Assembly: GCF_019399895.1 (NCBI RefSeq)
Contig: NC_091872.1
Coordinates: 3,294,395 to 3,358,394 of the forward strand
Source of the DNA: Cardiocondyla obscurior
Taxonomy: Eukaryota > Arthropoda > Insecta > Hymenoptera > Formicidae
DNA length: 64,000 bases
Reading direction: 5' to 3'
In this document: piece by piece, positions 26,196-38,560 of the stretch
Layout: the number at the start of each line of letters is the position of its first letter
Numbering within the stretch: position 1 is the first letter of the stretch
Position numbers and translations under genes: made by a program
The notes under the pieces: model-generated
Seen by the model: the letters and a program-made list of their open reading frames with translations, nothing else
What the model was told of the DNA's origin: nothing
Database searches by the model: none

Positions 26196-28699
26196 TCACG
26201 ATACGCACTCTTTGGGTGTAACTTTAAATTGCAGACACACCTCCTTCAACAAGTTTTTCAGTATCCTCACCTGATGCTCGGAACTCTGAAAAGATATATC
26301 GCAGTCAATTCGACGTATCGTACATGTAATAATGTTATCTACTTAGCGTCACGAAGCGAATACTCACCCCGTTGAGAGTAATTGTCGGTATAAAAGATAC
26401 TCGCGGCACGAGGGAGTTCGTCATATCTCCATACTTGGCTAAGAGTATTTTTCCTCTTTCGGCGTTCGTGCATTTCTTTATAGACGTCAAGTCCACGGAT
26501 ATACGTTTGGCGCACGTATCCATTATTCCCGGGTCAATGTTATTCTCTATCATGCAAGCCACAAATTCCAATTGCACCGATGGGTCCTTAATGACGTCGA
26601 TGGAGCAAGCGTGTGCGATGTTCGCTTGACACTCCATCGGGCCATGCTGACATCTGAACTGGTACCCATCGTCCACCTTTATTGTCTGGAAATAAAATGC
26701 CGTAACTTTAGAAAATGCTCGCCGTTTAATTTGACTCGTTGATCGAATTGTCTCGCGATTAACAATTTCTCCTACGCTTCATTTAAAATTACAACAAGTT
26801 GAGGACACGAGAGACAATTTTTTGTGTTAATTTTTTTTATTGGCAATTCGCTGCTTAGCAAAACGCTCTGCGTGCTCCGATAATAAAAGTGCTACTAATT
26901 CCAGCCTCGCGCAGTTATCTTGTACGTTGAGTTAACATTTGTATTCGGAAATTTTTTGGAAGCCCCAACAAAATTAAGAAAAAAAAAAAAAAAATGCTAA
27001 GTATATTCTAATCGCGTTGTAGTAATTGTAGCTCGTTTATTCGTAGTATAAATTAACAGCGTTTTGATGAATAATATATAATTTACTGATGTAACATTAG
27101 AATTTTTTTTTCCACTGTTATTATACTATATGTAATATCGTCTAGCTAGTGATAAACCAGGTAGTGAAAAATAGCACTGAGCTTGTTATCAATAACTATA
27201 TAGCAGCGTGTACAGCCAACACGTAATACGTCAAGCTGTATAGTCAGATATAATTGCCAGCGAGGTGGCTCGCTCGCACGCTTAAAAAAATCGTGTCGTA
27301 TGCCGGCGGACTTAGCACGCAATTTGCTTACCTTCGCTTTACCGTACGGCACCAACTCTATGTTCACATTCGCCGAGAGTTTCCGATACGTCGGGCTCAA
27401 TTGTTTCAAAACGAAACTGCGCGAGTCTGGACACAGCGCTTCATAATAAACAGCCACGTGTACTTTTTCAGGCGGCGGTGCTTCTTTTTCACTAAACGGC
27501 GTGACTGCTTGGTCCCCCTGAAGTTCTATGGAAGTAGAGAGAGAGAGAAAAAAAAGGATTTAGAGAAAAGAAAAATTTATTACATCAAGAAATGGATCCG
27601 TCGACCTATGCTTCGAAGCACAATTTCGAGATTACACGTTTTGAAAAATCTGAGACAATCGTTATCTCGAAATCCGCCGTTCGGTTTTATCGTCGTATTA
27701 TCTCGTGATCGTTCAGAAAAATTTCTCCCCTCGAGAGGGGAGGAAAAAGATCCGCGACGGGTTCCTTTTACGTAACTTACAATGCGGCAAAACCGTACAA
27801 GTTCGTATGAGTAATTTCTTATCTTGCGGGGAGGACGCTGATAAATGACAACTTCAGCTTTTTTTTTTTTCCGTCTCCGTTGACTGACACGTACGGTCTT
27901 CAGCTAATTATCTATATGTCCAGCTGGACTTTTTCCGCGCGTCATCATCGATTTTTCCTATGCACGTTTCTCACGTGCGCAATTAGGCACACTTCGCATC
28001 CGTCGAATCGTGATTGTCATCACAGCTGCGAGGATTTCCTTCTCGGTCTGATGGTCCCGGCGGGTGCCGTGTGCAAACCGCGGGCGATTAAAAAAAAAAA
28101 AAAAAAACTTTGAAGCACAAAATCGAGGATCATCTTTTCCTTCACGGCCACTTCGAAACGTCAGATAAGGACACGTACGGAGAACAACAGGTTGCGTAAC
28201 GAGCGAAAAGGCAGCTTAAAAATCCTAAAACGCAATGGCCCGTCATCGACCTATAATTAAACTATTACCATATTGTTGTATCGGACGGTATAATAAAAAG
28301 AAAGATGCACCTGCAGTACGGAGTCATATACGCGGGTCGAGTGGGCGATCGATTCCTCGATTTTCAAGGTGCGGCTCTCGAGAGCAGCGATTGTTTCAGA
28401 TTGACGGACCCCTCGAAAGACCGACTCAGCCGCCGGCGGAAGCCGAGATCGACGCGGTGAGCGTAGTCGACGATGAAAAACCGTGGAAACGAGATAAAAC
28501 GTGCGTGCGACAGGTACATGAGCGAGGGACGGGATGACGCGAAAGAGAAAGCACGCGCGTCTCTCTCCTCTTTTTTTTTTTTTATACCTGTTGTGGCGGC
28601 GCCGTCCTGTAGGAACGCGAGCCAGATCTTGGAGGTCTGCCAGAGGAGCAGGCCGAGAAGTAGGAGGAACACGAGGCGCCATCGGAAGCCTAACCCCAT
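26196..28699 (-). CDS. GILT-like lysosomal thiol reductase
   Basis: Gamma-interferon-inducible lysosomal thiol reductase family: reduces disulfides of proteins in lysosomes or secreted compartments. In insects it is linked to immunity. Four exons on the minus strand: 28699-28588, 27525-27332, 26685-26368, 26285-26196; 714 nt, 237 residues. The N-terminus is a hydrophobic signal sequence or signal anchor (residues about 9-20, LVFLLLLGLLLW). The thioredoxin-like segment VAVYYEALCPDS carries the active site at residues 69-72, and the family signature CQHGPMECQANIAHAC follows at about 114-129. The active site is CPDS, so the second cysteine of the CXXC pair is a serine. The short last exon ends KECVS. 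Poly(A) signal not identified. The family is certain; which GILT paralogue it is is not. Confidence 0.93.
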
Positions 28700-29460
28700 C
28701 GTCCCGGCTGCTGTCGCGGCGTGAGGCGCGCACGACTCTCCGCCTCCGCGCGACGGCGACGGCGACGGCGACAGCGACGACGACGACGGCGGCGGCGGCG
28801 ACGACGATGTTGGCCTCGTTAGCGCGGGCTGACGCAACGCGTTTCTAGCGCGGAGTTGCGCCGGCGATGACGGCCGACATAGCGGCGCGTGACACGGCGG
28901 GCTATCCGATCGATTCCACCGAGACACGCCAGGGCGAAAAAAAAAAAAAAAAGATTCCGCGCCACGTGTCGCGCGCGTCAACAGCAATCGGAATCCCTGC
29001 GGTATTTACGGCTGCTGCGTGTTGAACCGGACAGTTGCTTCCCTTTCCTTTTCTTTTTCTTACGTTCCCGCTCTTCCTCGCACTGCGCGCAAGGCATCAC
29101 GGCGGCCATCGGTCTAAAGTCGGCGGTCAGCGCCGCGAGTTTTGATAGCATCAACCAGTCGCACTTTGCGCGGCAATTTCGTCGAATCCAAAAGTCATTT
29201 ATAAATGCAAATAATTGCGTTACATTACGATAAATATGCGCGTTGCGTTTTTGCGCGATATCGTTACTATCTCACAAAAAATGTGCACAACAGAAATTCT
29301 AGTATCTCGCAAAACTTTAATTAACGTCACTTAAATGCTAATTTTAATTACATAATACTTGAAAAGATATTCAATCGCTGTATCTCGGTTAACGGGAAAG
29401 GTTATCTAAATATTAAAGTGTGATTATTAGTGCTATAACAAAAAAAGGAAAAAAAGAAAA
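28700..29460. other. GILT upstream region
   Basis: GC-rich sequence with a degenerate GAC/GGC trinucleotide run (about 28750-28808) immediately upstream of the GILT start, then AT-rich sequence up to the tRNA. No gene seen. Confidence 0.5.
28750..28808. repeat. GAC/GGC trinucleotide repeat
   Basis: About 19 triplet units of GGC, GAC and occasional AGC just upstream of the GILT ATG, probably in its promoter or 5'UTR. Confidence 0.8.
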
Positions 29461-29477
29461 CGCCCCCGGGTGGGCTC

Positions 29478-29514
<37 letters not shown>

Positions 29515-29534
29515 GCCGATTGCGCCACGGAGGC
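29461..29534 (-). tRNA. tRNA-Asn (anticodon GTT)
   Basis: On the minus strand the 74-nt sequence folds into a full cloverleaf. The acceptor stem is GCCTCCG/CGGGGGC with one T-G wobble and G as discriminator. The A box TGGCGCAATCGGC and B box GGTTCGAGCC are present. The anticodon loop CTGTTAACC gives anticodon GTT (asparagine). There is no intron, and a T-run follows (plus-strand A-runs at 29441-29459), consistent with Pol III termination. Confidence 0.97.
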
Positions 29535-29976
29535 GAGTTGCTTTATATCCTATCGTACACTACATGAGGCCAGCGTAACAAAAAAATTATCTTATTTCAA
29601 AAAGCAGATATACAGATTTAATTATTGTCACTTTTTCGCAATGTTGAATTTCGAAGAAATTAAATTTACCTAAACTTATCTAAAATATACAATTCCTTGA
29701 TAAACGCGGTAAAAAAAAAAAAACACTTCTTTAAAAATAGAAAACCCTACAATAATTTGACATTCAATTTTTAACAGATCGACGTAAAAATCAGATAACT
29801 AATACAAGTAAACAAAAAATAAAAATTTATTTTTTTTTGTCTCTTTTCTCTCATCCAAGCTATTATTAAGCTACATTCTTTTATTTAACAGAAATATCCT
29901 TTAAATTATGTCCCTTATAATTTTAATTAATATAAAAATAATTATATTCCTCGCAGTTTCATATTATATTATACAG
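29535..29976. other. AT-rich spacer holding the Vg-like 3'UTR
   Basis: No gene seen. Minus-strand AATAAA signals lie at 29880-29885 and 29826-29831, suitable for the vitellogenin-like transcript ending at 29977. Confidence 0.5.
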
Positions 29977-32900
29977 TTAAATATTCATAACGGTGTAAAC
30001 CTGGGGAACTTTCTCTTTGTGAGTGCCATCCATGTGCCCACACATGCCGGTTACGCGACCTTGCAGACTGTTATCCAGCATCAAAGTGACACTGCTGGAA
30101 GTCCATACCATCATTACTGGCACACGTTGAGATTGGACCACAAGATGTTCGCTGCTATCGGTAAGTCTGTAAAGAAAAATTATATTTTAATATAATTGCA
30201 TTCCCTTAAATTGTATGCCTTATCAATTAACCGCGGCACTTACTTAAACACGTAAGACTTCGGCTCATCTTTCGGCACAATGACTCCCTTCTCGTAATGC
30301 TCGATTACATTGCCGTCAACGGAAACGACGGCATTAAATTCGTTCGGTACAATTTCCATTTCGTGATCGGCGACGTACACTCTTACAGCCAGCTTGGTAC
30401 CTTGCACGGACTTTACGAAAATTGCGTACGTTCGATCAATGTGATCGCCGGATATCAGAGTCCATTTATCGAATACCACGAATGGCATCACACTTTCGTC
30501 CAAAGTCACCAAAGTTTGTGGATAAATAGTGCAGATTTCTGTAAAAGATAGGCGTTCAATGAAGTCAAGCTTTTAACATTATAACTTACTTATAATTTTA
30601 AAAATATATGTATTTGAAAATAATATTTGAGAAACTTACTAGCTTGATTTTGTGACATTTTATGCAAAGCAGCTACAGAGAATCGAGTATTATCCAACAC
30701 AGAATGCCATTGCGGATATGACATCGGTGTGTGAGTAACTATACCGTCGAAAAGATGTTGTTGCAAAGGAACTTCGATGTATTGGTATCCGCTTACCGGA
30801 GTAACGACGATCGCGTAGAGGTGGCTCATATCGGTGGAATACTCGATTACAACTTTTGCGTTACCGTTTTCAGCACGGTCTGTGATGTACCACACATACG
30901 GCAAATACGATGCGCGAACGTAATCTTCCATCATAGCAACGAGCGACAATATCCGTACAGGCACCTAAAAAAACCACATTTCTTTTTAATTATATCTGGT
31001 GACATCCTTAATTATTACACTTTGATATTTTCGTTTTTATCTTTCCTCACTTTTTTGTACGTCGTATTAATGGTGTACTTCTTCATAGTCGTGTATTGTA
31101 TGGTCTCACGAATACAATTCATGGTTTTGGCAACATGCCCCTGTCTTGTCAAGAATTGCGGGTTTTGATTGTCTTTAATGCAAGCACCGTGCATGTTATC
31201 ATGCGTCATTTTTGTCTTCTGTTCTTCTGACATCTCACCCTTCACAGTCATCATGATCATCATATCGTCGCGGACGCATTTATCGTCATCTGTAAATCCT
31301 GCTGTAACGGTTACTTTGCTATTAGTTTCCTCTTTAGTGGTAGCAACTTTTAAAGGATCCGTTTCGACAACTGGGTAATTCTTTTGAGCATCTACGCAGA
31401 TCTATAAAAAAATAAAAAAATTAATTACTGTATAAAATTTATTATTTTTCTCGGAAAAAAAATCAAGATAAATTAAACGCACCTTTAACTTCTTTTCTCC
31501 CGGAGTCTCTCTCGTGATTTGAACTTTGAAATTATTGATTACGTGTCCCGGTGACATGTCGACGTTTACGTTTACATCCCATGAGCGGACGGATTCGTTT
31601 GTTGAAGCTGCTTTAACGTCAAGGGTACCACGTAGATTAATCTTGTTGCTGCTAAGAGCGTGCATCTTATCATGAATGTGATCGAGATCTTCCATGTTGA
31701 CCCTTATATTCATGTCGACCTGCAGGAAAAACGAGAAATTAAAAATGCTAAAATTTTTGGTTTTTTTAAAAACCTTTTTTTTTTAATTGTGAGATTTTTA
31801 ACTACTTACATGCGACGTAGGATAAACGATGCTCGGTTCAATTTTCATGAGCTTTCCACAGTTACCCATTTGCAGCGATATGTAGTCGTTAATCAATTTT
31901 TGGCGGACACCCATGATATATTGGAGGACCTTCGAATTCCTAATAAACAAATTAATAGTATATTTTTTTAGAAAATAATTGACAATAGAAAAATATTTAA
32001 TTACAAATTGCATTTCTTTTTATAAAATAAAATAAAAAAAAATATTAGTAACAATGAATATTATTACTGTTGAAACGTTACGATTAAAACTTATTATTTT
32101 AATCTATTACTTACCAAGTATTCTTATAATCTGCAGAGAGCACACGATGCCATTCTTCAATGTTGGCCATAGGAGTCATTTCGCTTTCGCAGTCAAAAAT
32201 CGACATGCTGTATCTGAGCCCCATGTCTTTAGACTCCATAACCATATGATAATTTTTCTTTTCGTTGGCAGTAACGACAGTGTGATGATGACAAGTAGCG
32301 CAGCAAGTCTTCAGAACGTCCTGTTCGTCCTCGGTGATGGTCACTAAGTTTTTCGCGTAGAATCGTATACCAGTGTTCGATAGCTTGTTGATTGGTAATC
32401 TCGGCATAGTAATCTTGAGGCTCTTTGCCTCGTGATTATATCCTACGCTCATTTGCACGGGTAAAGCGACATCCTGGACAGTGGCGCGACGAACTGAGTG
32501 CCACACGTCGACGATTGGATTATAGATCGACATGGCGTATTCGCCATGCTTCCAAATGCGAGTATCGATGTCGAATTTCATGTTCACCGATGGTGCTTTA
32601 ATCTCAGAACGAAGGTTATTGAATTTTATCGACCACAGTTGAGGTATTTTTGTACTGAAGACTCCCTGTAGACCCATGTCGGTGGGCACCAACATTTCGT
32701 AAAGATTTTCGTACATAATTTCTTGGAAATTGGCGACCATCATTTGCTTAAACAGATTCGTGTCGTCGAACATGTTCTTGAAGGAGTTTTGGTCGTAATG
32801 ATTAGCAAGAACGACAACACCATTTAGCGTTATGCAGATGTCGACATGAATAGATCTTTTCATCGGCATGTCCTGTGCTGCGCGAATTAAGAGATTTTGC

Positions 32901-35900
32901 ACATTTTTATTGGAAAGGCTTTCCAATGAATTGCCCATTAACTCCTTCTTGACTATTTGCATAATCTCATCCAGGCCAAAAGCATTCCAGTAAATCTAAT
33001 AAAAATTTATAAAAATTTAATATATGCTGTTAGATGTAAAAATAAAATATAAATAATTATATTACTTTCGTAAATTTTTGCGAGATATTTGATCTATAAT
33101 AAAATTGATGTTAATACTTACTCCAACTTTGTCGGCGGGTTTACGAGCAACTGAAGTATGATATTCGACGTATCCCGCGAGTGGCATACCAGTCACTTCA
33201 TCAAGAACCCAGGAGTTAGTCAAAGATTCACCATGTTCGTACATAGGATCCATATAGTCAACGATATGTTTTGACGAAAGCGGAGTATTTTCTGATCTGA
33301 GTTTAGTAATTCGTAACACTTTCCTGGCCATTTCGCGAACTGACACTAGGCAAGGATCCACGGAATTGGCAAGACTTTTTAGAGTAGTAACATGATAGTT
33401 ATATAGATGGTTGTTTGATTCGTGTATCATAAGCCAGTAGATATTCATGATACGTTGCATGTTTGGCATTTGACTCATCAAGATATCGTAAGCGATAATC
33501 CTGACGTTCAGTGGTTGAGTGGCATCAGCGAAAATAGGCCAGAGCAAGTTGTGAGTGTATTCAACTTTATTGGCGACTGCCTTTTTGATAGCCCAGATTG
33601 CTTGAACGCGAATATGGAACGGATTATCGGATATCAAAACTTCACCACGGATGATTGGCTCCAAAAGTTTTTCAATATTACCCACTTGTACATTTTTCAT
33701 TGCCATCAGATACACCATTTTCATCTCGTATGATTCCTCAGCTGAAACATTAATAAAAAGATTTAGGTAAGTATTGTATTGTTAAAAATAATTAAATTAA
33801 ATAAAAAATAAAATAAAAATTGAAAATAAAGTATCACTTACTTTTATTACGTGCTTCTAATATTTAATACATGTAAATTATACATATACAATACAATACA
33901 ATACTTACTCTTAATGTGATCGAGGAAACGGTGAAGATATCTGTCGAGAACGGCGTGGACGGTGTCGCTTTGTTGATGCATAAACGTTTTGCGAATTAAA
34001 ATAGAGAAGCAAAGGATACCGGCTTTCTTAACTTGCGGCGATACGTTGCTTAATTTCAATAAATCTTCCATTTCCACAAGTAATTTCTCTGACGGTACTT
34101 TGACATGTATCGGCAATTTCACTAACATCGCGAGAGCAATATCATCCGTCACTTTGTGCTTGCGGACAATATTTCGCACGAAGTGGCTGGCAGCGGTTGT
34201 GCCAACGGTAGGGATCATTTTCAGAAAAATATTCCTTTAAAAACACAATCGCCGTTTTAATGTATCGTTAGATTTTAAAAAATAATAACAAATTATTTTT
34301 TTAAAAGATATAAATTTATTTGTTTAAAGCAAAAAATAAGAAATAATTTCGTACTCACTTCATCGTAATTTCTTTAGGCGTTGTCGCATCCTGAATGGCA
34401 TTATAAACCTGCTCCAATGAGGCTAAATCCATGTAAGTCATAGTATGCTGCAACCTGTTGATGGTTTGCCCGTGCTTCCATTCGGGTTCTTTAGCCTGTA
34501 AGTGATCTTCCTCGAGGTAATCAGCAGCTTCGACCAACATATTTTTAAGTTTGGGAACGAGAGCGTCTAATTTCACAATATGTCGACCATGCGTAAGATC
34601 TTCGGCGGCATTAAGAGCATAATTTCCTAATGGTTTATTGAAAGTAATGTCTCTAATAATAGGCAGGTTCTGAACGTTTACAGCCATCACGGGAACTCCT
34701 GTCGTCGGTACTACAGAGTGTAGATCCAAAGTAGTGCTAAAATATAAAAATAAAATTAGTACTTGATTGCTGACGCAATTATGTATTAATTAACATATTA
34801 TATAATTACTTAGTCGAAAGATAATGACCCTCAGATCGGCCATTATACGGGAAGTAACTAATAGTCGAGTGAGCAACCATCCTTTTAATAATAATGTCGT
34901 TGTCCTGTTGCTTGATTTCGAAAACTCTTCTGGCGGAAGTAGTCATGTCATCCTGAGATTCAAAATAATATTAAAACAATTCATGGGCAAAGTATAACAA
35001 AATTTACCATAGGCTCCATGTGACACTTATCGGACTCGACATGATTGAAGATACGTTGAACAAAGTGGCTGCAGTTCATCATATCGTGTATCTTTGTGAC
35101 CACGAAGACGTTGGCGTCTTCCGCATTCGTCGGGTTTTTCGGATGAATATCGTAGGCGACTTGGCAAACGCCATGGATGGTGTTCTAGTGGTAACAACCA
35201 AAGAGAACATTTTAAAACAAACCCGCTTTTGCTGGATGTTCCCATCAGTCGTTACCTACCTCATGCGTAATAAACCCATGCGGCTTCATTGGAGTCTGCA
35301 TCTGAACGTGGGCCAGATCCAATTGCATCATTGAAGCGATTCCCTGCTTGATATTTCTGGACCAACCGCTCTCAGTTTCCGGCATTTTAATGCCTTGGAA
35401 CTAAAATCATATTTTTCGTTATAATTTTTCTTTCCTTTTTTTACGAATAATCGTTACGTCTAATTATCAAGTTAGAAAATCAGACGCTCACCATCCCATT
35501 TTCGTTGTAAATAATCATAAAAGGTTCTTGAATTTGCTGTGCGGCATCGCCGAGTTCCTGAAGAACTTCGATTGGTCGGTAGTGTTCGGTGACCATGCCA
35601 TTGTACATACCATACTTTACGTTGTTCAATTTCACGTAATAAGCATTACTCAAAGTCGGATCACTGTCGTCCTTCGTTACGTGAAGCTGCCCGACGAGAG
35701 CAAACTGAGAGACATATTGAGCTGGCTCGACAATCTCCGCTTTCACGTTCGCATAGTAGTTGTAGATCAGCGTTTTCTCAACCGGAAAATGTACTGAAAT
35801 ATTAAAAATTATCAGGCTTATAAAAATTTTAACAGTTACGTCACATCGCATAATAAAATAAAAAATAATTTACCTGGTACCGCACAGGCGGCCGTTAGAC

Positions 35901-36125
35901 ACAGCAGTAATACTAAAAAAAAAAAAATTTAATTGCTTTTATTAAACGTATAATGTGCATAACACAGCGCGTTACGGCATTAAAAAATATTACTTAAAGT
36001 ACACTCGTGAAGGGAAAGCTCGGTGAGAAGTACAGAATTTGGGTATACATACGATTTGAAGCTTTAGTATACGAAGATGCAAATAGCTTCTTCGAGTGAG
36101 GCTTACCGGTTAGGGCATTCATCAT
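29977..36125 (-). CDS. Vitellogenin-like protein (Vg-like-A type large lipid-transfer protein)
   Basis: Large lipid transfer protein family. Sixteen exons (minus strand, high to low): 36125-36107, 35912-35874, 35793-35492, 35400-35260, 35184-35008, 34952-34810, 34736-34359, 34234-33909, 33741-33122, 32995-32115, 31939-31810, 31719-31483, 31401-31051, 30964-30640, 30538-30244, 30166-29977; 4554 nt, 1517 residues. Order: signal peptide (MMNALTVLLLCLTAACAVP), lipoprotein N-terminal domain (about 20-710), DUF1943-like region (about 710-1050), and a C-terminal von Willebrand D domain (about 1355-1510) ending with TGMCGHMDGT. The serine-rich linker of true vitellogenins is absent, and the protein stops about a dozen residues after the GMCG motif; both fit the Vg-like-A group of Hymenoptera. 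Vg-like A is linked in ants to worker task and brood care (family knowledge). Family certain; subgroup likely. Confidence 0.9.
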
Positions 36126-36145
36126 AGCGTGACCCCTGATGTAAA

Positions 36146-36180
36146 ACTGGTAGCGTACGCGAGATCGTCCCGCTTTTATA
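36146..36180 (-). promoter_or_regulatory. TATA box and initiator of the vitellogenin-like gene
   Basis: TATAAAA on the minus strand (36180-36174), with an initiator-like CCAGT (36150-36146) about 30 nt downstream and the ATG 22 nt beyond that. The spacing is that of a focused TATA/Inr promoter, which implies a very short 5'UTR. Confidence 0.65.
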
Positions 36181-37990
36181 GGGGGCGACGTTCTCCAATT
36201 GCCGGTAAAATGCAAAAGTGCAGGCTAGCCGATAACCTCGCGAAACGAAAAGGGTGGTTACACGTTACGAGGGGGAGGGAAAGAGAGAAGATTACGTCGG
36301 TAATCAAGGAGATAACCCTTTCGGGCATCAAGCCCCACTGCAGCTGTGAACATTAATAACGCACGCGCGTATATTAAAAATAATTCGTGCACCGCAGCGA
36401 TCGTGATTAACGGCGGCACTCTTTCCATTGTCAATTTCTTCAGTGGGGAAAAAAACCTGCTTCCTCTTTCCCCGTTCCCGTCTAATTGTAAGTTTCGCAA
36501 TTTTATCTCTGCATACGTACCACGCGTCCCGCCGCCGTCTCCCTTCGACTGTTTTATGCACCGGAAAAGAGCCGACTGTCGAATATTTCTGGGACACTGG
36601 TGCAGCCGAAAATCGGTATCTCCAACGATAATGAGTTTGTAAACGAGAGAGAAACATTGGAAGAAGTGTTCATCGTAAAAAAAGTCAACTTCGCGAAGAC
36701 AACGAGATGTGAATAACCGGGTCAAAAGAGTTAAAAGAATTATTAGCCGCTCGATAAATAAATCTTTTGCCGAAAGATTACGCGCAAGCTACGTAGAAAG
36801 TTTTGTTACTTTTGTTAAACGCATCTTGCAATAAAGCTACTTGAAATAGATTTAAAGAATATTCTATTTAGCATGCGTGTTTACGGTGATTATGACAGTC
36901 GTGAATAATTGCACCAAAAAAGAATAAATTTTCCAATAATCGTATAAATTAAATAATCATTTACAGTTTAATAAAAAAAAAAAAAAAAAAAAGGAATCAA
37001 AAACGATACGAAAATGTTTACCAACGCTTTTACGTAATACAACACACTAAATTAATTGACTTTAAAGAATCTGTTATTAAAAGAACGTTTGCTACATGAA
37101 TCGAGATAAGTTTAACCGCATTTTCTATTATTAAAATATATTTTTAATATTAAAGACATCGCTTTTTTTTTTCTTTTTTATTTAAATATATTTTTTTAGT
37201 TTCTCTACGCGTCATAAATACAATAGAAGATATATAAGATACAAAACACAAGATCTGATAATTGTTATGTAATATATTGCATTATATTATTTTTTTGATC
37301 TATTTATGCGCTTAAATAATTGATAATATTTTAAATGGCATTTATTTCGGTGCCACTCACACAGCGTATGTAATCACGTTGTTGGTGAATAAAGTGAGTG
37401 AATAACTGAAAGTTAGTAACAGTGATCTGTCAGTTATATACTGTACGTATATATGATTAACTCTTCTAATTACGAGTGCTTGCGTACGTGAAGTATCGGT
37501 TTACACGATTATTAATATCTACTACTGGACGATTAAAATGGTTTCATATTTAAATTTGTTGCGTCACGCTAGACTTGTAAGGTACAAGTCACCGATTAAC
37601 ATATTGCATAATCTAGCGAAATTGAAGTTATCAGATTTTTAATTGCGAGGCGTCAAGGTAGCTTCAAGGCTGCCAGAAGTAGTTCCATATGCTGTACGAC
37701 GGCTATCTATTCTTACAAGATATCGAAAGGCGTTGTTTTCGGCGAGAAATCACCTTTGATAAATTTAATGGATATCGAACGTTAACATTATAGGTCACAG
37801 CGTAAATTACAAAGTTGAAGACAAAACAACGCGAGTTTGCCACTCGGCATAATTAAACAAAATTAATATTCATTAATATTAATGATTCCCGTTGTAAAAT
37901 AAATTTTGCAAGATTCACATAAACGATATCTATAGAATGTTTTTACAATCAATTGAAACAAGATTGTAAAAAAGTATCTCGCGAAAGAAA
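36181..37990. other. Vg-like upstream region and ITPA 3' flank
   Basis: The part next to the Vg-like gene (to about 36650) is moderately GC-rich and probably regulatory. The rest is AT-rich with A-runs (about 36971-36992). No coding exon is supported. Confidence 0.5.
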
Positions 37991-38560
37991 TTAAACGTTC
38001 TCGTCTTTTATCAAATAATTTTTTAGTTTTTCTATCGCTTTGCTGCGGTGAGAGATCTTGTTCTTCTCTTCCTTCGGCAGCTCCGCGTAGGTTTTGTCGT
38101 AGCCGAGCGGTTGAAAACAAGGATCCCAACCGAAGTCCTTTGAACCTCGTGGACTGACAATGGTACCTTGAGTGCGTCCTTGAAATAGATAAACTTCGGA
38201 GCCTTCGCCAGAGCAGTAAGCGAACGTGGATACCGCCTCCGCCGATTTGTCCTCGTATCCATGAAGCATCCTGTGTAGACCCTCAGGACCTAGTTTCTCA
38301 AAAAACCACTTGATATAAGGTCCCGGAAGACCCTTCATCGCATTAAAGCAGAGACAGGTGTCTTCAATGATCACCGGACCGTTCATTAGGCTCGCTGCAG
38401 CTCGACATTTGTCACGACATATATCATCTATCTCTCCTTGATACTCAGGTAAATCAATTTTCTTATTTGTAATCAATCGAGGAAAATTTTTTCCTAAAAT
38501 AGCAACAAACTCCTCTAGTTTGTTAACGTTGCCTGTTACAAACACTATGGGTAGAGACAT
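37991..38560 (-). CDS. ITPA: Inosine triphosphate pyrophosphatase (ITPA)
   Basis: Hydrolyses ITP, dITP and XTP to the monophosphates plus pyrophosphate, clearing deaminated purines from the cytosolic nucleotide pool. A single uninterrupted coding exon of 189 codons, about the normal family length (human 194). Motifs: substrate-loop start VFVTGNVNKLEEF, then DLPEYQGE, the catalytic GPVIIEDTCLCFNA with acidic residues, GPYIKWF, GSKDFGWDPCFQP, and a C-terminal SHRSKAIEKL. A T-rich acceptor (tttttttag) ends one base before the ATG, so there is probably a non-coding first exon upstream. Divergent from Rpn8, whose ATG is 0.9 kb away. Sequence motifs leave little doubt. Confidence 0.97.
   Translation of the reverse strand: MSLPIVFVTGNVNKLEEFVAILGKNFPRLITNKKIDLPEYQGEIDDICRDKCRAAASLMNGPVIIEDTCLCFNAMKGLPGPYIKWFFEKLGPEGLHRMLHGYEDKSAEAVSTFAYCSGEGSEVYLFQGRTQGTIVSPRGSKDFGWDPCFQPLGYDKTYAELPKEEKNKISHRSKAIEKLKNYLIKDENV

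Noticed and set aside
28364..28987. 207-codon minus-strand ORF around GILT exon 1
   Set aside because: Real coding starts at 28699 and stops at the donor before 28587; the rest is 5' leader and intron read-through.
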